Positions 53,693 to 61,157 of a stretch of 64,000 bases of DNA are shown here, piece after piece. The translations under genes and the position numbers were made by a program. Source of the stretch: Eubacteriaceae bacterium (lineage in GTDB: Bacteria > Bacillota > Clostridia > Lachnospirales > Lachnospiraceae). The notes beneath the pieces were generated by a model. It was not told where the DNA came from. It saw only the letters and a list, made by a program, of their open reading frames with translations, and did no database searches. Within the stretch, counting starts at the first letter, position 1, and each line of letters opens with the position of its first letter. The stretch lies in assembly GCA_910574915.1 (NCBI GenBank), contig CAJTCR010000022.1, positions 20,294-84,293 on the forward strand, in the 5' to 3' direction.

Positions 53693-54424
53693 ATGGAGTA
53701 TGAAGTAGTAACACTGGAAGAAAAAATTGCAGTCGGTATCTGCGCGCGGACAAGCAATACGGCACCAGATATGGGCGCTGTGATCGGAGGACTTTGGAAT
53801 CGTTTTTATGATGGCATCCATGCCGCGATTCCATACAAGGCAAATGAAAAGTCACTGGGCATCTATACGGATTATGCAGGAGATGAAAAATCGGATTATA
53901 CGGTATTTGCAGCCTGTGAAACGACGCAGCAGCCAGAAGGGGCATATACCGTGTGCAGGATTCCGGCAGGCAGGTATGCACGGTTTATCGTTCATGGCGA
54001 TATGGTGCAGGCGGTTGCCAAGGCATGGCAGGAGATCTGGGCAATGCAGCTTCCAAGATCGTTTCAGTGCGATTTTGAGGAATATCAAACGGACTGCACC
54101 GACAACGCAGAGATTCACATTTATATCGGGCTTTCCCAGGAAGGACAGGAGGAACCGGCATCCAGGTGCGGCATTTTATGCGGTTCATGCGGCTATCGTA
54201 AGCAGATGGGCTGCGGCGGCTGCGTACATATCACAAAACCGTTCTGGGGCGAAAGCTGCCCTGTAAAAGCCTGCTGTGAACAGAAGCATCTGGTTCACTG
54301 CGGACAGTGCGGGGAGTTTGCGTGTGATCTGCTAAAGCAGTTTGCATATGACGAAAAGCAGGGCGACCAGGGAAAGCGAATCACACAGTGCAGGCTTTGG
54401 AGCTGCATTTCTAAAAATCATTAA
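53693..54424 (+). CDS. GyrI-like/effector-binding domain fused to DUF3795
   Basis: 243 residues. The first ~150 form a GyrI-like (AraC effector-binding) domain: TLEEKIAVGICARTSN and GRYARFIVHGDMVQAVAKAW. The last ~85 are a cysteine-rich DUF3795: CGILCGSCGYRKQMGCGGC and CGQCGEFACDLLKQF. Such proteins may bind small molecules; the Cys cluster may bind metal. Its own function is not known. AAAGGATGG precedes the start. Confidence 0.85.
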   Translation: MEYEVVTLEEKIAVGICARTSNTAPDMGAVIGGLWNRFYDGIHAAIPYKANEKSLGIYTDYAGDEKSDYTVFAACETTQQPEGAYTVCRIPAGRYARFIVHGDMVQAVAKAWQEIWAMQLPRSFQCDFEEYQTDCTDNAEIHIYIGLSQEGQEEPASRCGILCGSCGYRKQMGCGGCVHITKPFWGESCPVKACCEQKHLVHCGQCGEFACDLLKQFAYDEKQGDQGKRITQCRLWSCISKNH

Positions 54425-54433
54425 ATCGTCTTA

Positions 54434-54478
54434 TTGTATTTAGTCTGGAAGCATAGTATACTTATTTTGCAAATCCAT
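54434..54478 (+). promoter_or_regulatory. Duplicated promoter region, copy 1
   Basis: TTGTAT (54434-54439), a 17-base spacer and TATACT (54457-54462), followed by conserved TATTTTGCAAATCCAT. The 45 bases are identical at 43 positions to 56324-56368, and both precede AAA-ATPase/PD-(D/E)XK genes. Confidence 0.8.
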
Positions 54479-54483
54479 AAAGA

Positions 54484-54518
54484 AAAACTCCTGAATAAAA
54501 AAACAGGAGTTTTCTTTT
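54484..54518 (+). terminator. Strong terminator between promoter copy 1 and the AAA-ATPase gene
   Basis: AAAACTCCTG (54484-54493) pairs perfectly with CAGGAGTTTT (54504-54513), followed by CTTTT. It lies downstream of the promoter and 37 bases before the next ATG, so it terminates readthrough and possibly most transcripts from the promoter itself. Confidence 0.85.
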
Positions 54519-54554
54519 CGCACCAAATTTGGAGTACCGGAAGGAGTGTGAAAA

Positions 54555-56240
54555 ATGTTAAAAAAGAAACTTCCAATAGGAATTGAAAATTTTGAAGAGA
54601 TCAGAAAAGAAGATTTTTATTATGTCGACAAAACAGGACTGATTGCTGCATTGCTTCATAACTGGGGAGCGGTCAATTTGTTTACCCGTCCCCGCAGATT
54701 TGGAAAATCACTGAATATGAGTATGCTGGAACATTTTTTCTCTCTGCATGGGGAGAAAAGTATTTTTGATGGACTGGAAATATCAAAAGAAACCGCACTT
54801 TGCGAAAAATATATGAGAAAATATCCAGTGATATCGATCTCCTTAAAAGGGATTGCAGCACGATCTTATGAAGCGGCATATCAGATGGTAGTGCAATTAA
54901 TAACAGAGACTGCTGCAAAGTTTTATTTCCTTTCAGACAGTAAAAAGTTGAATTGTCACGACCAGACAGAATACAAATGCCTTCTGGAAAAAAATATGAA
55001 CGAAGGAATGCTTGGAAACAGCCTGAAACTGCTGTCAGAAATGCTGGAAAAGCATTATGGTACAAAAGTAATTTTGCTGATCGACGAGTACGATGTTCCT
55101 TTGGCAAAGGCATTTGCAAATGGGTACTATGACCAGATGATTTCTCTGATCCGCAATCTTCTTGGACAGGCGCTAAAAACAAATCACAGCCTGAAATTTG
55201 CAGTATTGACAGGATGTCTTAGGATTTCGAAAGAAAGTATTTTTACCGGTCTTAATAATCTAAAAGTATTAACGATTGCAGATCAACGTTTTGACGAATT
55301 TTTTGGCTTTACCGATCAGGAAGTGAAGCAACTTTTGGCGTATTATGATTTGACAGACCATTATGAGACAGTAAAAAAATGGTACGATGGCTATCAGTTT
55401 GGAAATACGAAGCTGTATTGTCCGTGGGATGTGCTGAACCATTGTGACAGGATTCGATGCGAGCCATATGTACAGCCGGACAATTATTGGATCAACACCA
55501 GCAGCAATGACGCAGTAAAACGTTTTATCCAGGAATCCGCAAATGCTGCTACAAAACGGGAAATCGAGCGTCTTGTGGCAGGTAAGGTAATTACAAAGGA
55601 AATTCACCAGGAACTCACATATCCAGAAGTCTATCAAACGATCGACAATATCTGGAGCCTGCTTTTTACAACTGGCTATCTGACACAGAGAGGGAGAGCA
55701 GAAGGAAGACGGATGAAACTGGCGATTCCAAATCTGGCAGTGCGTGATATTTTTGTAACGCAGATTATGGAATATTTTAAGGAGCATGTTAGACAAGACG
55801 GGGATACATTGAAACGCTTTTGTGATGCCCTGCAAAATAAAGATGTGCAAAACGTGGAGAATATTTTTACACAATATTTAAGGAAAACGATCAGTATACG
55901 TGATACGGCAGTAAGAATCGACAGGAAAGAAAACTTTTATCATGGTGTGCTGATTGGAATTTTGGGAGTGAAAGACCAGTGGGGGATTTCTTCAAATCGG
56001 GAAATGGGCGAAGGATACGCAGATATTCTTGTAGAACCGGATACCGGAGATATGGGTATTATCATAGAAGTGAAATATGCGCATAATGGAGATTTGATTG
56101 CAGCATGTAAAGAGGCGTTAAAACAGATTGCGCATACCCGGTATGAAGATGACCTTGCAGATGACGGGATAGAAAATATATTAAAGTATGGTATTGCATG
56201 TTATAAAAAACAATGCAAAGTGATGCTTGCGGAAAAATGA
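54555..56240 (+). CDS. AAA-ATPase-like / PD-(D/E)XK nuclease family protein, intact
   Basis: 561 residues. The ATPase part has FYYVDKTGLIAALL, TRPRRFGKSLNMSML (P-loop-like) and VILLIDEYDVPLAKA (Walker B). The C-terminal nuclease part has GYADILVEPDTGDMGIIIEV followed by KYA, a D...E-x-K core. It is the only intact copy of its type in the window. These families expand strongly in gut Clostridia and Bacteroidetes; their role is not established. Proposals include a mobile-element or defence-related function. AAGGAGTG precedes the start, with a leader terminator upstream. Confidence 0.85.
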   Translation: MLKKKLPIGIENFEEIRKEDFYYVDKTGLIAALLHNWGAVNLFTRPRRFGKSLNMSMLEHFFSLHGEKSIFDGLEISKETALCEKYMRKYPVISISLKGIAARSYEAAYQMVVQLITETAAKFYFLSDSKKLNCHDQTEYKCLLEKNMNEGMLGNSLKLLSEMLEKHYGTKVILLIDEYDVPLAKAFANGYYDQMISLIRNLLGQALKTNHSLKFAVLTGCLRISKESIFTGLNNLKVLTIADQRFDEFFGFTDQEVKQLLAYYDLTDHYETVKKWYDGYQFGNTKLYCPWDVLNHCDRIRCEPYVQPDNYWINTSSNDAVKRFIQESANAATKREIERLVAGKVITKEIHQELTYPEVYQTIDNIWSLLFTTGYLTQRGRAEGRRMKLAIPNLAVRDIFVTQIMEYFKEHVRQDGDTLKRFCDALQNKDVQNVENIFTQYLRKTISIRDTAVRIDRKENFYHGVLIGILGVKDQWGISSNREMGEGYADILVEPDTGDMGIIIEVKYAHNGDLIAACKEALKQIAHTRYEDDLADDGIENILKYGIACYKKQCKVMLAEK

Positions 56241-56323
56241 TTGAACAAAATTTTGGAAAACTGGAGCAGATATGCGATAAGTATAATTCCAGGCTTCAAT
56301 GAAATGCAGGAAGCAGTCTATGC

Positions 56324-56368
56324 TTGTATTTGGGCTGGAAGCATAGTATACTTATTTTGCAAATCCAT
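56324..56368 (+). promoter_or_regulatory. Duplicated promoter region, copy 2
   Basis: TTGTAT (56324-56329), a 17-base spacer and TATACT (56347-56352), matching copy 1 at 43 of 45 positions. Here no terminator follows before the start at 56390. Confidence 0.8.
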
Positions 56369-56389
56369 TTAGAAAGGCATGTAACGACA

Positions 56390-57751
56390 ATGGAAAAGAA
56401 AAAGCTTCCGATTGGAGAAGAATTTTTTCGCAAGATCAGGACGAAGGGGTTCTACTACGTGGACAAAACAGGGTTTATCAGCGATCTTTTGAGTACCAGG
56501 GGAAGTGTCAACCTTTTTACACGTCCCCGTCGTTTTGGAAAAAGTTTAAATATCGACATGCTGAAAACATTTTTTGAGATCGGCACAGATGCCGCATTGT
56601 TTCAGGGATTGAAGATTGCGGAAGAAAAAGAGCTGTGCGGACAATATATGGGCAAATACCCGGTTCTTTCCATTAGCTTCAAAGACGTAGGAGGAGAGTG
56701 TTTTCAGACTGCATATGAAACTTTGTGTACCGTTGTCAGCGAAGAAGCTTCCAGGCTGGATTTCCTTATGGACAGCGACAGGCGAGCATCTGGAGTTTGC
56801 AGTAGTTACAGGATGCTTGCAGATTGCAAAGGAAAGCATTTTTACAGGACTGAATAACTTTAAGGTACGCACCGTCTCAGATGTCCGGTTTGCAGAGTAT
56901 TTTGGATTTACGGATCAGGAAGTGGAAGAATTGCTGGATTACTACGGCATGAGAGAGAAGTTTGGATTATTTAAGGAATGGTATGACGGGTACCGGTTTG
57001 GAAATACCCATATATACTGCCCGTGGGATGTGCTGAACCAATGTGACAAGTTCCGTGAGTCGAGGAATGCGCGTATGGAGTCTCATTGGGAAAACAGCAG
57101 CGGCAACCATATTGTGAAGCAGATTCTTGTGCATTCAAATGAAACTACACGGGCAGAGATCGAGGCATTGATTTCAGGAGAGTATGTAGAGAAACCGTTG
57201 ATTTTTGGATTGACTTACGCTGATTTTGACAACACAGAACTACAGAAAAGGCAGAGTGATCTGTGGAGTATCCTTTTTGCAACCGGCTATCTGACCGATG
57301 CGGCACAACCAGAAGGAAATCTTCATAAGCTTATGATTCCAAACCGGGAAATCCTGCAAATCTATAAGGAGAAAATTTTAGCATGGTTTGAAACGAAGAC
57401 CGTCAGCCATACGCAACAGTGGCAGAAATTCTGCACGGCGGTAAAAGAAGGAGACGCAAAGACCTGCGGGCTGAAGAAAGTTGGATCGTAAAATCGAACG
57501 CAGAGTCAGGTATTGGATATACAGATATTATCATTCGGATTCCGTCGCAGAAGACCGGATGCATTATGGAAGTAAAATATGCAGAGGATGGTGCGTTTGA
57601 TGCAGCATGTAAGAAGGCAATGAGCCAGATTGAGCAGGAAGGATATCTAACTGTTTTAAAACAGGAGAGGATGCAGACAATCCATATATTTGGGATTGCC
57701 TGTTATAAGAAAAGCTGCAAAGTGGAATATACAAAACAACAGTTATCATAA
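56390..57751 (+). pseudogene. AAA-ATPase-like / PD-(D/E)XK gene, broken by two internal deletions
   Basis: The gene is a paralogue of the one at 54555. The first frame (from 56390) has FYYVDKTGFISDLL and RPRRFGKSLNIDML and is lost after about 56780. It resumes in another frame at EHLEFAVVTGCLQIAKESIF, skipping some 80 residues that include Walker B. Near 57450 it shifts again, skipping a further stretch before IVKSNAESGIGYTDIIIRI and IMEVKYAEDG. The nuclease E-x-K is therefore still present, but the ATPase is interrupted. Confidence 0.85.
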
Positions 57752-57816
57752 ATATTTTGTGACGATAGAAGACTTCCAATAAAATTTATTCTGTATTTTC
57801 TGCGAAATATATGAAC

Positions 57817-57845
57817 TTGAAGTTCTACCTCAAAATGGATATAAT
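57817..57845 (+). promoter_or_regulatory. Promoter of the radical SAM pair
   Basis: TTGAAG (57817-57822), a 17-base spacer and TATAAT (57840-57845), 35 bases before the start at 57880. Confidence 0.75.
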
Positions 57846-57879
57846 ATTGTCAAACAGACAGAAAATCGAAAGGAACCCT

Positions 57880-59754
57880 ATGAAAAAACTAGCCTTAAAT
57901 GACGAAATATTATTAAAGATCGATAAACCCGCGCGTTATATCGGAAATGAAATAAACAGCATTCAAAAAGATCCTGCGAAGGTGGATATCCGTTTTGCCT
58001 TTTGCTTTCCAGACGTGTATGAGATCGGCATGTCGCATCTTGGCATGAAAATTTTGTACGAGATGTTCAACCGCAGGGATGATGTGTGGTGCGAGCGGGT
58101 GTTCTCACCCTGGCCTGATCTGCATAAAGTTATGAAGGAACGCAAGATTCCATTGTTTGCGCTGGAATCGCAGGAGAGCATCGGCAGCTTTGATTTTATC
58201 GGGATTACCCTCCAGTATGAGATGTGCTATACGAATATTTTGCAGATTTTAGACCTGGCGGGTTTGCCGTTTCTGGCAAAAGACCGTACGGAGCAGATGC
58301 CGCTTGTGATTGGCGGCGGGCCGTGTACGTATAACCCGGAGCCGGTTGCGGACTTTTTTGACCTGTTTTATATCGGGGAAGGCGAGACTTCGTATGATGA
58401 GCTGTTTGACCTGTATAAAAAGGCAAAAAAAGAAGGCTGGAACAGAAGGGAGTTTTTGGTGCGCGCGGCATCGGTGCCGGGCATCTATGTGCCGATGCTG
58501 TATGATGTTACTTATCATCAGGACGGAACGGTTTTAAAAATGCAGCCAAATACCAAAGGGGTGCCAGAGACGGTGCAAAAACAGGTAGTTATGGATTTTT
58601 CGGACGCGGTCTATCCGACAAAGCCGGTTGTGCCGTTTCTTAAGATTACGCAGGATCGTGTCGTGTTAGAAGTCATGCGCGGCTGTATCAGAGGGTGCCG
58701 CTTCTGCCAGGCGGGGCAGATTTACCGCCCGACCCGTGAAAAGAGGGTAGAGGTGCTCAAAAAATACGCGGATGAAATGCTGCGCTCGACCGGTTATGAC
58801 GAGATCTCGCTGACGTCTTTAAGTACGAGTGATTATACAGAGCTGGAGGAATTAATCAACTACCTGATCGACCGTTTTAAGGATAAGGGCGTCAATATTT
58901 CCCTGCCGTCGCTTCGGATTGACGCGTTTTCTTTGGATGTAATGAAAAAAGTGCAGGATATCCGCAAATCCAGCCTGACATTTGCACCGGAGGCTGGTTC
59001 GCAGAAAATGCGGGATATCATTAATAAAGGCTTGACAAAAGAGGACATTTTGCACGGTGCGGGGCTTGCGTTTGCGGGCGGCTGGCAGAAGGTGAAGCTG
59101 TATTTTATGCTTGGTCTGCCGCAGGAGACGGAGGAAGATATGCGCGCAATCGCAGAGCTTGCCAACGAGATCGCGGTCAGGTATTATGAGATCCCGAAAG
59201 ACCAGCGCAATGGAAAATGCCAGATCACCGTCAGCACCTCCTTTTTTATACCAAAGCCGTTTACGCCGTTTCAGTGGGCAAGGATGTATGATAAGGAAGA
59301 ATACCTGCGGCGCGCCAGAGTCGTAAACGATGCCATAAAAGCACAGCTAAACCGCAAGAGCATAAAATATAACTGGCACGAAGCAGATGTATCGGTGTTA
59401 GAAGGGGTGCTTGCGCGCGGCGACCGCAGGCTTGCAAAAGCGATTGTATCTGCCTACGAGGACGGCGCGCTGTTTGACTCCTGGTCGGAGTATTACAGCC
59501 ATGACCGCTGGATGCGCGCGTTTGCAAAAGCAGGGATCGACCCGGACTTTTATACGATGCGGGAACGCAGTGAAGACGAAGTATTCCCGTGGGATTTTAT
59601 TGACGACGGCGTAACCAAACAATACCTGCTGCGTGAGTGGAAGCGCGCCGGGCAGGGAGAAGTGACAAAAAATTGCAGAATGCAGTGTTCCGGCTGCGGG
59701 GCAAACCGGTATGGAGGAGGTGTCTGTGTTGAAAATCAGAATCAAGTTTCGTAA
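57880..59754 (+). CDS. B12-binding-like radical SAM protein, TIGR03960 type
   Basis: 624 residues. The N-terminus has a cobalamin-binding-like domain (FAFCFPDVYEIGMSHLGMKI) and GFGGGP-like IGGGPCTYNPEP. The radical SAM motif is RGCIRGCRFCQAGQIYRP, and a Cys-containing C-terminus ends the protein (CRMQCSGCGANRYGGGVC). Always paired with the DUF2344 protein, as here (overlap of 26 bases). The modified substrate has not been established to my knowledge. AAAGGAAC precedes the ATG at 57880. Confidence 0.9.
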   Translation: MKKLALNDEILLKIDKPARYIGNEINSIQKDPAKVDIRFAFCFPDVYEIGMSHLGMKILYEMFNRRDDVWCERVFSPWPDLHKVMKERKIPLFALESQESIGSFDFIGITLQYEMCYTNILQILDLAGLPFLAKDRTEQMPLVIGGGPCTYNPEPVADFFDLFYIGEGETSYDELFDLYKKAKKEGWNRREFLVRAASVPGIYVPMLYDVTYHQDGTVLKMQPNTKGVPETVQKQVVMDFSDAVYPTKPVVPFLKITQDRVVLEVMRGCIRGCRFCQAGQIYRPTREKRVEVLKKYADEMLRSTGYDEISLTSLSTSDYTELEELINYLIDRFKDKGVNISLPSLRIDAFSLDVMKKVQDIRKSSLTFAPEAGSQKMRDIINKGLTKEDILHGAGLAFAGGWQKVKLYFMLGLPQETEEDMRAIAELANEIAVRYYEIPKDQRNGKCQITVSTSFFIPKPFTPFQWARMYDKEEYLRRARVVNDAIKAQLNRKSIKYNWHEADVSVLEGVLARGDRRLAKAIVSAYEDGALFDSWSEYYSHDRWMRAFAKAGIDPDFYTMRERSEDEVFPWDFIDDGVTKQYLLREWKRAGQGEVTKNCRMQCSGCGANRYGGGVCVENQNQVS

Positions 59755-60481
59755 ATATGGCGTGATGAAATTTGTCGGCCATCTGGATATGATGCGTTTT
59801 TTCCAAAAAGCGATACGCAGAAGCGGCATAGACATCTGCTATTCCGAAGGGTTCAGCCCGCACCAGATGATGTCGTTTGCCGCTCCGCTCGGTGTAGGCA
59901 TTACTAGCGACGGGGAATATGTAGACCTGGAAGTGCATACGACGATGTCTTCCGCGCAGGCTATCTGTGCTTTAAATGCAGTGATGCCTGATGGGATGGA
60001 GATTACCGGCTATGTGCGCCTTCCTGATAATGCAAAGACTGCGATGTCGGTCGTATCGGCAGCAGATTATGAGGCATGGTTGAAACAGGATTATGAGATG
60101 CCTAAGGAGCTTTGCGAATATGAAGCGCTACAAAAGAAACTGGATGCTTTTTTCACAGAGCCAAAAGAAGTGCTTGTGACGAAAAAGACAAAAAAGAGCG
60201 AAAAGGTTATGGACTTAAAGCGGCTTGTGTATGATTTTCGTATTTTGCAGCCGCAGGAGCGGTATTTTAACCGTCCGGCGTTTTACTTAAACGTCTGTAC
60301 GGGAAGTACGGATAATGTGAAGCCGGAGCTTGTTTTGGAAGCGTTTTTTACATTTTCAGGGGTTGCGTTTGATCCGTTTGCGGTACAGGTGCACCGCAGG
60401 GATGTGTATGATATGGATGCGTCTGGGATGCGGCGTAGTTTGCTGGATGCTGGGGAGATTGTGGGAGAGGGCGAAAATTAA
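59729..60481 (+). CDS. DUF2344 / TIGR03936 protein paired with the radical SAM enzyme
   Basis: 250 residues beginning (TTG at 59729) with MKIRIKFRKYGVMKFVGHLD, the family opening, and containing SEGFSPHQMMSFAAPLGVG. The TTG is 7 bases after GGAGGAGGT, whereas ATG at 59711 has no Shine-Dalgarno. It overlaps the radical SAM gene by 26 bases. In many Clostridia the next genes are rng, rplU and rpmA; here repeats and a secreted protein gene follow instead. Confidence 0.88.
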   Translation: MKIRIKFRKYGVMKFVGHLDMMRFFQKAIRRSGIDICYSEGFSPHQMMSFAAPLGVGITSDGEYVDLEVHTTMSSAQAICALNAVMPDGMEITGYVRLPDNAKTAMSVVSAADYEAWLKQDYEMPKELCEYEALQKKLDAFFTEPKEVLVTKKTKKSEKVMDLKRLVYDFRILQPQERYFNRPAFYLNVCTGSTDNVKPELVLEAFFTFSGVAFDPFAVQVHRRDVYDMDASGMRRSLLDAGEIVGEGEN

Positions 60482-60517
60482 GGGGTATTTTTGTAATGCT
60501 GTATGTGTTGCTTTTTT

Positions 60518-60601
60518 CATGAAGGGACGATAGTTTATGAAGGGACGATAGTTTATGAAGGGACGACAGTTCATGAAGGGATGACAGTTCATATAGGGAC
60601 G
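60518..60601 (+). repeat. 18-bp tandem repeat ending in the start of element E
   Basis: Copies of TATGAAGGGACGATAGTT begin at 60518, 60536, 60554 and 60572. A partial fifth (CATATAGGGACGC) runs into the GGGACGC end of element E, so the repeat includes the element's terminal AGGGACG sequence. Confidence 0.85.
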
Positions 60602-61012
60602 CTGGGAGAGAGAATTGGCACGCCCTGGCTGCGTCCGTTCCAGAAGGTTAAGAATCCCTAAGTATCCTGCTGTTACGCTGTGGCTGTGCACGGTCGCGGC
60701 ACCTAGTACAGCGTTGCAGAAATATCAGTGCATACAGTGCACGTTATTTTTGTCAGCGCAAGGCGGAGGAAGGAGGCGATGCGGTGCATCGTTGACTGAC
60801 GACAACGCAGCGATGGCGGAAATAGCAGGTGCTGTATGCACTGATATTTCTGCAATGCTGTACCAGTTCGCTTTCGGCTATCGCCGTAAGCTAAAGGTGC
60901 CGCTTGGCTGCGCCCCTGGTTGCCTGGCAGGATACTAAGGGATTCTAAACCTTCTTCCAAAGCCGCAGCTAGGGCGTGCCAATCCTCTCTCCCGGCTGTT
61001 CTTTATAAGTGT
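60595..61012 (+). repeat. Palindromic element E, with an insertion at its apex
   Basis: The outer arms begin AGGGACGCTGGGAGAG and end CTCTCTCCCGGCTG. The variable block is ATTGGCACGCC in both arms. Inner arms (GTTAAGAATCCC / GGGATTCTAAACC) and apex arms (GCGGCACC / GGTGCCGC) are intact, but the apex loop is replaced by about 160 bp including a second palindrome (60707-60862). Thus a full element interrupted at the tip of its hairpin. Confidence 0.8.
60707..60862. repeat. Second palindromic element nested in element E
   Basis: 31-nt arms, TACAGCGTTGCAGAAATATC... (60707-60737) and ...GATATTTCTGCAATGCTGTA (60832-60862), differ at one position. The flanks CTAGT and CCAGT may be an imperfect 5-bp target duplication. 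The centre is GC-rich and partly self-complementary. No coding frame of note. Confidence 0.75.
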
Positions 61013-61157
61013 TGCTAACATAAGTTGGATATGGTTTGATATCTTGGGTGTTTTGTGCCCTTGGTATAAAGGTAACTGTTCTCGTTAGAGGATGCAACTA
61101 AACTGCCCTGGATTTTGGGGCAAATCTTTACATGAATATGAAAAGGAGGGATTACGT

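Noticed and set aside
60518..60601. Short regularly spaced repeats that might be a CRISPR array
   Set aside because: The 18-bp units abut each other without spacers and no cas gene is near.
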